Source: CAYHIW01 sp964356745
Lineage (GTDB): Bacteria; Patescibacteriota; Microgenomatia; UBA1406; GWC2-37-13
Direction of reading: 5' to 3'
NCBI GenBank assembly: GCA_964356745.1
Contig: CAYHIW010000012.1
Coordinates: 1-21,489, forward strand
DNA: 21,489 nucleotides
Below the pieces are notes generated by a model. That model was not told the DNA's origin, searched no databases, and saw only the letters and a list, made by a program, of their open reading frames with translations. Shown here in pieces: positions 14,166-20,359 of this stretch (its first letter is position 1; every line of letters begins with the position of its first letter). Both the position numbers and the translations under genes were made by a program.

Positions 14166-15092
14166 ATGAAAAGTAAGTTGGCTCTTTACCTTCGTGCCTT
14201 TCGAGTCAATCAATGGCTTAAAAACTTCGTTATTTTTACTGCAATTATTTTCTCAGGACAATTATTTAACGGAGATCTTTTTTTAAAAAGTGTAGAAGCG
14301 TTTTTCCTGTTTTGTCTTCTCTCATCAACGTCATACGTTCTTAATGACATCATTGACTATCCGTATGATAAAAAACATCCTGTAAAGAAATTTCGACCAA
14401 TAGCGTCTGGACAGATAACGATTCAACACGCTACATTTCTCGTATTTATCATGACGGTAATATCTCTTGTGTTATCGCTCTTTATCTCGGTTAGGTTTTT
14501 CTCAATCTCTTTTATTTTTATTCTTCTTCATTTTTTCTACTCACTCCATCTTAAAAAACATCCGGTTGTTGATATTTTTACCATCTCATTTTCGTTTATG
14601 TTACGAACATTTGCAGGAGAAATTGCCACAGGATTTCACATACCAATATGGCTTTTATTCACGATATTTTTCGGATCGTTATTTGTCGCAACGGTCAAAC
14701 GGCACGCGGAACTTGTTTCACATGGAAGGGAAACGCGAGAATCCCTGTTTTTCTATAAAGAACATCTTCTTGATTTCTTAACCAATACGTTTGCGACAGC
14801 AACAATCATTGCGTATTCTTTTTATACGTATCTTGAGAAGATAGAACAGCTTGGTGCAGAAGACGCACCTTTTACTAAATTTTTTAGCTCTCTGTATCCA
14901 CAGTTTGAACTTCGTCGATGGATGATGGTTACGATCCCATTCGTAGTATATGGAATATCGCGTTATGCACAACTTCTTTACGAGAGAGAAGAAGGAGAGA
15001 GACCGGAGAAAATTATAACCAAAGATATTCCGCTTGTAGCTACGATTGTGTTATGGGCACTTACCGTAATTCTCATCCTCTACGTCTTCTAA
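14166..15092 (+). CDS. UbiA-family prenyltransferase, decaprenyl-phosphate phosphoribosyltransferase-like
   Basis: A 308-residue integral membrane protein with about eight or nine helices. The first Asp-rich motif NDIIDYPYDKKHPVKKFRPI (60-79), followed by ASG, is the form found in decaprenyl-phosphate phosphoribose synthase (Rv3806c-like), which joins PRPP to a polyprenyl phosphate. It differs from that of ubiquinone or heme O enzymes. The second motif region is YSLHLKKHPVVDIF. The product, a lipid-linked pentose, is used for arabinan or other cell-surface glycans in Actinobacteria; whether this organism makes such a glycan is unknown. The start at 14166 is chosen over GTG 14145, which would precede the TATAAT box. 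It is divergent from pgi/pmi and upstream of recA. Confidence 0.85.
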   Translation: MKSKLALYLRAFRVNQWLKNFVIFTAIIFSGQLFNGDLFLKSVEAFFLFCLLSSTSYVLNDIIDYPYDKKHPVKKFRPIASGQITIQHATFLVFIMTVISLVLSLFISVRFFSISFIFILLHFFYSLHLKKHPVVDIFTISFSFMLRTFAGEIATGFHIPIWLLFTIFFGSLFVATVKRHAELVSHGRETRESLFFYKEHLLDFLTNTFATATIIAYSFYTYLEKIEQLGAEDAPFTKFFSSLYPQFELRRWMMVTIPFVVYGISRYAQLLYEREEGERPEKIITKDIPLVATIVLWALTVILILYVF

Positions 15093-15182
15093 ACTGAAAT
15101 TTTGTAGCATATAGTCCATAGACATTAATATACCTATTGTTTATTCTTTCATTACGAATTAATAATTTTTTAAAAAAAGAGG

Positions 15183-15211
15183 TTGATTTATTAAAAGGAA
15201 AGTATGATAAT
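15183..15211 (+). promoter_or_regulatory. recA promoter
   Basis: TTGATT (15183-15188), a 17-nt spacer and GATAAT (15206-15211), followed by 8 nt and the recA ATG at 15220. The message should be leaderless. No clear SOS (LexA) box was recognised around it. Confidence 0.6.
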
Positions 15212-15219
15212 GGGACGTC

Positions 15220-16257
15220 ATGAAAAATGAGGAAAAGAAATTGAATCCTAAAGGTGAAGCTGCGCAGAAAAATCAGGCTGTTGCTTTTGCGATTGAACAA
15301 ATCCAAAAACAGTACGGTCGAGGATCGATCATGCGACTTGGAGAGGGATCTGTTGTTGCAGCTGAAGTTTTTAAAACAGGGATATTACCTTTGGATTTTG
15401 CACTTGGTGTCGGTGGTATTCCTAAAGGAAGAATCGTCGAGATTTTTGGACCCGAAGCATCAGGTAAAACAACACTCTGTCTTTCACTTATCGCAGAAGC
15501 GCAAAAAGAAGGAGGGATAGCGGCATTTATCGACGCAGAACATGCAATCGATCCTGAATGGGCACGAACACTCGGTGTAAAACTTGAGGATCTTCTTATC
15601 TCGCAACCCGATACCGGAGAACAAGCGCTTGAGATAACGGAGGCGCTCATTCGATCGGGTGGAGTTGATATTTTAGTTATCGACTCTGTTGCGGCTCTTG
15701 TGCCAAAAGCAGAGATTGAAGGAGAGATGGGAGATGCGCAGATGGGACTTCAGGCAAGACTTATGTCTCAAGCCTTACGCAAGTTAACGGGTGTTGTGTC
15801 CAAATCAAAAACAACAGTTATTTTTACCAATCAACTTCGACTCAAGATCGGAGTCTTTTTTGGAAATCCAGAAACAACTCCAGGAGGAATGGCTCTTAAA
15901 TTCTATGCTTCGGTGAGGCTCGATGTGAGAAAAATTGAGACCATTAAGAAAAATAACGTGGTTACCGGAACAAGGGTAAGAGTTCGTGTGGTAAAAAATA
16001 AACTAGCTCCACCATTTAAAGAAGCAGAGTTTGTGATCAACTCAGCGGGGATTGATCATGAGGAAAGTCTTATAGACGCAGCAATCCAGGCAAACGTTTT
16101 GACCAAAGCAGGATCCTTTTTGAAGATGGGAGATAAGATGTTATCTCAAGGGAAAGAACAACTCAAAGAAATGCTTCTTAAAGAAGAGAAGCTACGTAAT
16201 ACAATTACATCAGAGGTTGCGAAGCATTTTCAAAACGGAAAACGGGTTGCAGAATAA
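15220..16257 (+). CDS. recA: RecA recombinase
   Basis: A 345-residue protein of standard length that forms ATP-dependent filaments on single-stranded DNA for homologous recombination and SOS signalling. Walker A is GPEASGKT (77-84) and Walker B is ILVID (151-155). The L1 region is EIEGEMGDAQMGLQARLMSQALRKL and the L2 region is FTNQLRLKIGVFFGNPETTPGG (202-223). Small differences from the commonest sequence are FTNQLRLKIG for FINQIRMKIG and TPGGMALKF for TTGGNALKF. No intein is present. It has its own promoter and no visible Shine-Dalgarno. The downstream gap before rny (16258-16438) holds only AT-rich sequence with a weak ATTAC/GTAAT hairpin at 16289-16305. Confidence 0.98.
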   Translation: MKNEEKKLNPKGEAAQKNQAVAFAIEQIQKQYGRGSIMRLGEGSVVAAEVFKTGILPLDFALGVGGIPKGRIVEIFGPEASGKTTLCLSLIAEAQKEGGIAAFIDAEHAIDPEWARTLGVKLEDLLISQPDTGEQALEITEALIRSGGVDILVIDSVAALVPKAEIEGEMGDAQMGLQARLMSQALRKLTGVVSKSKTTVIFTNQLRLKIGVFFGNPETTPGGMALKFYASVRLDVRKIETIKKNNVVTGTRVRVRVVKNKLAPPFKEAEFVINSAGIDHEESLIDAAIQANVLTKAGSFLKMGDKMLSQGKEQLKEMLLKEEKLRNTITSEVAKHFQNGKRVAE

Positions 16258-16438
16258 GGAAGAAAGAGATACAATAGAACAATTATTAATTACCTAAGAA
16301 GTAATCATTTTAAATTTAAACACAGAAAGACCAGTATGAATATTACCTTTACTCAATTGCATCTTTCGGCTTTGTACGATTAAGTCCTTTCGTGTTTAAA
16401 TAAAGACAGATCTTCATAGGGAAACTCCATACAAGTCT

Positions 16439-17932
16439 ATGTTCAATATATTAAAGACAATTTTTAAACCCAAGAAGAGACAGGTTTCTGAGAAGAGACA
16501 TGTTCCGGTACAACCAACCGTTCGTAAACAACCAAGCGTTGTCGTAAAAGTACAAGAAAAAGTTCAAGAAGAAGCTCAGCTTGCATTAACACGCGCAAAT
16601 GAAGAAGTTGCCAAGATGAAACAAGAGGCGCAAAAAGCTCTTCGAAAAGCTGCGGAAACAACGGCGGAACTAGAGAAGAGAATCATGCATCGTGAACAAC
16701 AGCTGAGCGATAAAGAAAAAGGAATTACTCAAGAAAAAGAAAGGGTTGATTCCGTCAAAAAAGAAATAGAAAAGACGCGAGAGACCATGCTTCAAAAACT
16801 TGAAACAATTTCCGGAATGACTAAAGATCAGGCAAAACAGTTTCTTCTCAATGCGTGGGAAGACAAAATGAAAGCAGAGATTGCCAAGCGCATAAAATCT
16901 GCTGAAGAAGAAGTTAAAAGTCGATCAGAAGAAAAAGCAAAAGAAATTCTTGTTGAGGCCATGAAACATGGTGCAACCGATTATGTTTCTGAGTTTACCC
17001 TTTCGACAATTTCACTTCCCTCAGACGACTTTAAAGGTCGTATTATCGGAAAAGAAGGAAGAAATATTCGGGCATTTGAACTAGCAACGGGTGTTGATGT
17101 TGATCTTGAAGAAGAGGGAGTCATTCGCATCTCGTCTTTTGACGCGGTTAAGCGAGAAATTGCACGTATCTCACTTGAGAAATTAATAAAAGATGGACGT
17201 ATCCAACCACAACGTATCGAAGAAATTATTAACACAACAAAAAGTGAACTCGATAAGATTATGTTTAAAGCAGGAGAAGAGCTTGCACATAAAGTGGGAA
17301 TATATAATCTTCCACAAGATGTTACCGCGCTTCTTGGACGATTCAAATATCGTTACTCTTACGGACAGAACATGATCCTCCACACGTTAGAAGAAACAAA
17401 AATTGGAATCGCTCTTGCACATGAGCTGAAAGCCGACGTTAACGTTGTTAAGCTTGGATGTCTCCTTCACGATATTGGTAAAGTAATTTCTGACAAGGAA
17501 GGGTCGCACGTTGACTTGGGTGTGGAGTTTCTTAAAAAGCACCGATTCCCGCAAAAAGTTGTTGACTGTGTTGCAGCTCATCATGAGGATATTCCATTTC
17601 CCTCTATCGAAGCAGTGATAGTCTATATCTCAGATGCAGTTTCTGGAGGAAGACCAGGCGCACGTCATGAAGACTTCGAACAGTATCTTAAAAGAATTAA
17701 AACAATTGAAGATATTGCAAAAACAAAAAAAGGCGTAAGAGACGTATACGCGCTTCAAGCAGGTCGGGAACTGCGTGTTATTGTGAAGCCTGATGAAATT
17801 GCAGATGATGAAATGACGGTTCTTGCCGAAAAAATTCGTGAAGAGCTTGAGAAGAAATTCGATGTCTTCCCAGGACAGATCAAGGTCACGATTATTCGTG
17901 AATCGCGAGCCGAAGCTGTAACAAAAATATAA
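16439..17932 (+). CDS. rny: Ribonuclease Y without an evident membrane anchor
   Basis: A 497-residue endoribonuclease that begins mRNA decay. The order is: a long Lys/Glu-rich coiled coil (about 35-185), a KH RNA-binding domain with GRIIGKEGRNIRAFE (200-214), and an HD domain with ILHTLEE (313-319) and the catalytic LLHDIGK (342-348). The C-terminal domain ends in VFPGQIKVTIIRESRA. RNase Y proteins normally start with a transmembrane helix. Here the first 35 residues (MFNILKTIFKPKKRQ...) are short, basic and at most amphipathic, so the protein may be soluble or only peripherally attached. An ATG further upstream that would supply a helix is not seen. No clear promoter or Shine-Dalgarno was recognised. 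Confidence 0.95.
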   Translation: MFNILKTIFKPKKRQVSEKRHVPVQPTVRKQPSVVVKVQEKVQEEAQLALTRANEEVAKMKQEAQKALRKAAETTAELEKRIMHREQQLSDKEKGITQEKERVDSVKKEIEKTRETMLQKLETISGMTKDQAKQFLLNAWEDKMKAEIAKRIKSAEEEVKSRSEEKAKEILVEAMKHGATDYVSEFTLSTISLPSDDFKGRIIGKEGRNIRAFELATGVDVDLEEEGVIRISSFDAVKREIARISLEKLIKDGRIQPQRIEEIINTTKSELDKIMFKAGEELAHKVGIYNLPQDVTALLGRFKYRYSYGQNMILHTLEETKIGIALAHELKADVNVVKLGCLLHDIGKVISDKEGSHVDLGVEFLKKHRFPQKVVDCVAAHHEDIPFPSIEAVIVYISDAVSGGRPGARHEDFEQYLKRIKTIEDIAKTKKGVRDVYALQAGRELRVIVKPDEIADDEMTVLAEKIREELEKKFDVFPGQIKVTIIRESRAEAVTKI

Positions 17933-17969
17933 TAATTAACATACGCTTGATATCGAAATTATTCACTCC

Positions 17970-18011
17970 GTGGGCGTGCTCATCCATTAATTAATGGACT
18001 GCGCACCTCCC
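17970..18011. repeat. Long imperfect inverted repeat after rny
   Basis: A perfect 14-bp palindrome CCATTAATTAATGG (17984-17997) is extended on both sides by GC-rich arms (GTGGGCGTGC left, GCGCACCTCCC right) that pair with a few mismatches. No T-run follows, so it is not a standard terminator. It could protect the rny mRNA 3' end, act as a protein-binding site, or be a repeat element. Confidence 0.5.
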
Positions 18012-18146
18012 AAAGTCGTTCATAATTTGATATCTTCTCTTCATTTTTATATTCAAAATTCTTCCATAAAAAAATAAGGTTAGAACAGTCTATACTCCAA
18101 ATACGATTTGATTTAGATTGATCTACTACGATATCTAAAGTGTAGA

Positions 18147-18175
18147 TTGACATGAAGCGAAAAAAATACTATTCT
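18147..18175 (+). promoter_or_regulatory. HU gene promoter
   Basis: A perfect TTGACA (18147-18152), a 17-nt spacer and TATTCT (18170-18175). The predicted start near 18182 gives a leader of about 73 nt, unlike most genes in this window. Confidence 0.65.
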
Positions 18176-18180
18176 GTGGT

Positions 18181-18215
18181 GGTTTATTTTGCTGTGATAG
18201 GCAAAGTAAAAAACC
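18181..18215 (+). promoter_or_regulatory. 5' stem-loop and leader of the HU mRNA
   Basis: Right at the predicted mRNA 5' end, AUUUUGC (18186-18192) pairs perfectly with GCAAAGU (18201-18207) around an 8-nt loop. GGUUU and AAACC extend the stem past an A-bulge. A 5' stem-loop of this kind often stabilises abundant messages. The ribosome-binding sequence GGGAGGGGGTGA lies further down at 18235-18246. Confidence 0.5.
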
Positions 18216-18254
18216 GTTTTAAGTTTACGTTGTTGGGAGGGGGTGAAATAATAC

Positions 18255-18527
18255 ATGACAAAAGCAGATTTAGTCGCACAAGTTGCTAAAAAAGCAGGTC
18301 TTACTGCAAAAGCAGCAAAAGACGCAGTAAACACCGTATTTGGTCAAATCACACAAGCAATGAAAAGAGGAGAAAAGGTAGTTGTTACAGGATTTGGTAC
18401 CTTTATGGTAAGAAGAAGAGCAGCGCGCAAAGGAAGAAACCCTCAGACAGGTGCAGAAATTCAAATTCCTGCAACCAAAACACCAGGATTTACCGCTGGT
18501 AAATCTCTAAAGAGAACGGTTAAGTAA
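18255..18527 (+). CDS. HU family DNA-binding protein
   Basis: A 90-residue nucleoid protein of the HU/IHF family. The N-terminal helices (TKADLVAQVAKKAGLTAKAAK) form the dimer core. The signature VVVTGFGTFMVRRRAARKGRNPQTG (42-66) opens the DNA-binding arm. The tip reads AEIQIPATKTPGF, with the intercalating Pro at IPA, and the protein ends in KSLKRTVK. It bends and compacts DNA as a dimer. The gene has the strongest Shine-Dalgarno in the window (GGGAGGGGGTGA, 8 nt before ATG), a leader with a stem-loop and an intrinsic terminator, all consistent with high expression as a single-gene transcript. Confidence 0.97.
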   Translation: MTKADLVAQVAKKAGLTAKAAKDAVNTVFGQITQAMKRGEKVVVTGFGTFMVRRRAARKGRNPQTGAEIQIPATKTPGFTAGKSLKRTVK

Positions 18528-18540
18528 TTCAAGCCAAGAT

Positions 18541-18574
18541 ACCCAGCTCTTCGCGAAAGGGCTGGGTTGTTTTG
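18541..18574 (+). terminator. Intrinsic terminator of the HU gene
   Basis: CCCAGC (18542-18547) pairs with GCTGGG (18561-18566), with an inner CUU-CGCG-AAG extension, followed by TTGTTTT. It lies just after the HU stop. It is the only clear intrinsic terminator seen in the window. Confidence 0.85.
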
Positions 18575-18594
18575 TCGCTTAATTCAAGTATAAT
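18567..18594 (+). promoter_or_regulatory. Promoter of the DUF5667 gene
   Basis: A perfect TATAAT (18589-18594) with TTGTTT (18567-18572) 16 nt upstream; the -35 overlaps the T-run of the HU terminator. The predicted start near 18601 leaves a leader of about 10 nt that begins with the GGAG ribosome-binding sequence. Confidence 0.55.
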
Positions 18595-18610
18595 CATACA
18601 GGAGTCATTT

Positions 18611-19156
18611 ATGTTTAAAAAAGCACTCACCCCATTGCTTATTTTTCTATTTCTCGTTAGTATTCCGCCCCTTTTTTACCTGTTTAACTACTCGGATACA
18701 GTACTCGTTTCAGAAAAGAAAATAGTGTATGAGCTTCCCTATCCAGGAATTCTTCCTGACAGTCCTCTTTACTCAGTCAAACAAATTCGTGACAAAATGC
18801 TCGAAGCCATGACTCGCAAGAATATTGATAAGGCAAAGCTATATTTACTTATCTCAGATAAGGAAATCCGAATGACAGAGTTACTTGCCGAAAAAGGTAA
18901 TTGGACGCTCGTTGAAAAAACGCTTATTTCGGCAACAGCGTATCAAGCAAAAATATATCCTCTTTTGAAAGTTGCAAAACAACAGGGGGACAAGCCAACG
19001 CTCGCATTAGTTGATCAACTTATCGCAAGTACAACAAAACACCGCGAAGTTTTTATAAGTCTTAAGAAGAACGCTCCTCAATCAATGCAGAAGTATTTCA
19101 GTAAATTAATAGAATATCAGAGCTCACTACTTCAACAACTTCCTACTTTTAAGTAA
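18611..19156 (+). CDS. Membrane-anchored DUF5667 domain protein
   Basis: A 181-residue protein with an N-terminal signal anchor (MFKKALTPLLIFLFLVSIPPLFYLF). The extracellular helical region begins PYPGILPDSPLYSVKQIRDK and continues with KAKLYLLISDKEIRMTELLAEKG, the pattern of DUF5667, common in secreted Patescibacteria and Actinobacteria proteins of unknown role. ATG 18611 is chosen because GGAG lies 6 nt upstream and the hydrophobic anchor begins there; ATG 18572 lies in the terminator/promoter. The rest is a helical bundle without catalytic motifs. The last 30 bp overlap the convergent O-antigen ligase-like gene. Confidence 0.82.
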   Translation: MFKKALTPLLIFLFLVSIPPLFYLFNYSDTVLVSEKKIVYELPYPGILPDSPLYSVKQIRDKMLEAMTRKNIDKAKLYLLISDKEIRMTELLAEKGNWTLVEKTLISATAYQAKIYPLLKVAKQQGDKPTLALVDQLIASTTKHREVFISLKKNAPQSMQKYFSKLIEYQSSLLQQLPTFK

Positions 19157-20359
19157 TCCAAATAAAACGGGTATAAGAAGCAAATTTTGCTGCAAGGTTA
19201 GCCAGTAGTGATCGAAGAAGCCGGTTACCAGAATCACAGAACATAGAACGTAGAACGTGGAACTTTGTTTGTGCTTCAGAACGTATGTAATAAAAATTAT
19301 TGCTAAAACAAAGCTTGCTACTACTCCAAGTTCGGCAACGAGCAGTATGAAGATATTATGAACTGGTTGAGTGAAAAGAAGAAAGAATTTTTGCGGAATA
19401 TTATTTTGTGCGTAAAGATAATTGCCAAGCCCGGTTCCCAATAAAGGTGAATTGCGAATCACAAATACTGAATTATGAATTAATACAATTCGTTTTGAAA
19501 TGGTCATTGGATCAGTTTGCGCGCGAATAAAAACAAATCCAAGTGCAAGGGGGACAATGATTGCGCTTAAAGTACAAGGAATGCATTTTCGATACTCTTT
19601 GCTAACAAAAAAACGCGTTATCAGAATAATAAAATACATACCGATTGCTATTTTTGAAAACGAAAAAAAAATAAGTAATGTGAGAATAAATTCAAATACT
19701 TTTTGAAGAATGTTGTTGTGATATTTTTGAAATGAAATAAAAGCGTAGAGTAAGAGAAAGTATCCTGCCATTGAGTTGGGATGAGAAAAGGTTGCGTACG
19801 GTCTTAAAAGTTCGACTCCGTCAAACGATGCTTTGGCAATGTCGGGTGTTGAAAGAGAAAGATATCTCTCGCCAAAATAATAATAAACTCCTTGGATAGA
19901 ATGCTTTTGAACCATCTGTAAAACAGTAAGTACAAATTGAAATAGTGTTGAAACAAAAAAGCTTTTCCAAATGAGATTCCACTTCAACGGAGTTTTTATG
20001 AAAACGATAAAAATACTTATTAACTCAAGAATTTTGAGCCACCGATATGATGCAATCCAAGGTTCGATTGCAAAGCCAATGTTAAAAAATACAAAAATGA
20101 GAAAGACAAGAAACGAGCGATTCTTCAAAAATGAAATGATAGATCTAAAATTAAGAAGCGCAATAACAAAAACAAGAATATCAGTAATGTGTAATGTTGG
20201 CGCAAGATAATCAACGCGAACACCTCCGAGATATGAAAAAGGTAAAAAGAAATGTTTTCCAAACTGTGTTGGAAGAAGAAATATAAAAATAACGATGAAC
20301 CAATTAGAAAAGCTTTGTTTGTTCCAACGTTTCTCCTTTTGTTTTTTCTGTTTTTTCAT
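19127..20359 (-). CDS. O-antigen ligase/Wzy family membrane protein
   Basis: A 410-residue polytopic membrane protein with about ten to twelve helices after a Lys-rich start (MKKQKKQKEKRWNK). The O-antigen ligase/polymerase (Wzy_C) signatures are visible: RPYATFSHPNSMAGYFLLLY in the middle, and NSPLLGTGLGNYLYAQN followed by PVHNIFILLVAELG near the C-terminus. Such proteins join or polymerise lipid-linked glycans on the outer face of the membrane. It fits with the acyltransferase and the UbiA-type enzyme as surface-sugar functions. The start overlaps the end of the endonuclease Q gene by 56 nt in another frame; no later in-frame ATG, GTG or TTG before the first helix was found. A tandem repeat lies inside the 3' part (19239-19263). 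Confidence 0.87.
   Translation of the reverse strand: MKKQKKQKEKRWNKQSFSNWFIVIFIFLLPTQFGKHFFLPFSYLGGVRVDYLAPTLHITDILVFVIALLNFRSIISFLKNRSFLVFLIFVFFNIGFAIEPWIASYRWLKILELISIFIVFIKTPLKWNLIWKSFFVSTLFQFVLTVLQMVQKHSIQGVYYYFGERYLSLSTPDIAKASFDGVELLRPYATFSHPNSMAGYFLLLYAFISFQKYHNNILQKVFEFILTLLIFFSFSKIAIGMYFIILITRFFVSKEYRKCIPCTLSAIIVPLALGFVFIRAQTDPMTISKRIVLIHNSVFVIRNSPLLGTGLGNYLYAQNNIPQKFFLLFTQPVHNIFILLVAELGVVASFVLAIIFITYVLKHKQSSTFYVLCSVILVTGFFDHYWLTLQQNLLLIPVLFGLLKSRKLLK
19239..19263. repeat. Short tandem repeat inside the O-antigen ligase-like gene
   Basis: Degenerate copies of AGAACGT stand in tandem here and encode the loop SSTFYVLCSV between two membrane helices. From memory, repeats of the (GAACGTA)n type occur in coding and non-coding DNA of Patescibacteria. 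The frame is kept. Confidence 0.45.

Larger units (their letters stand above)
17933..18254. other. Intergenic region between rny and HU
   Basis: The 322-bp gap holds no supported gene. It contains a long imperfect inverted repeat (17970-18011), an AT-rich stretch, a 6-bp ATCTAC/GTAGAT inverted repeat at 18121-18147, and the promoter, stem-loop and ribosome-binding site of the HU gene. Confidence 0.8.

Noticed and set aside
15273..15650. 125-residue open frame antisense to recA
   Set aside because: A shadow of recA codon usage; no homology or signals recognised.
16258..16438. Possible RNA gene or riboswitch between recA and rny
   Set aside because: Only weak AT-rich hairpins (for example ATTAC/GTAAT at 16289-16305) and no known aptamer core or tRNA shape.
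18572..18610. Upstream ATG of the DUF5667 protein
   Set aside because: It lies within the HU terminator and ahead of the promoter; ATG 18611 has a Shine-Dalgarno and begins the signal anchor.
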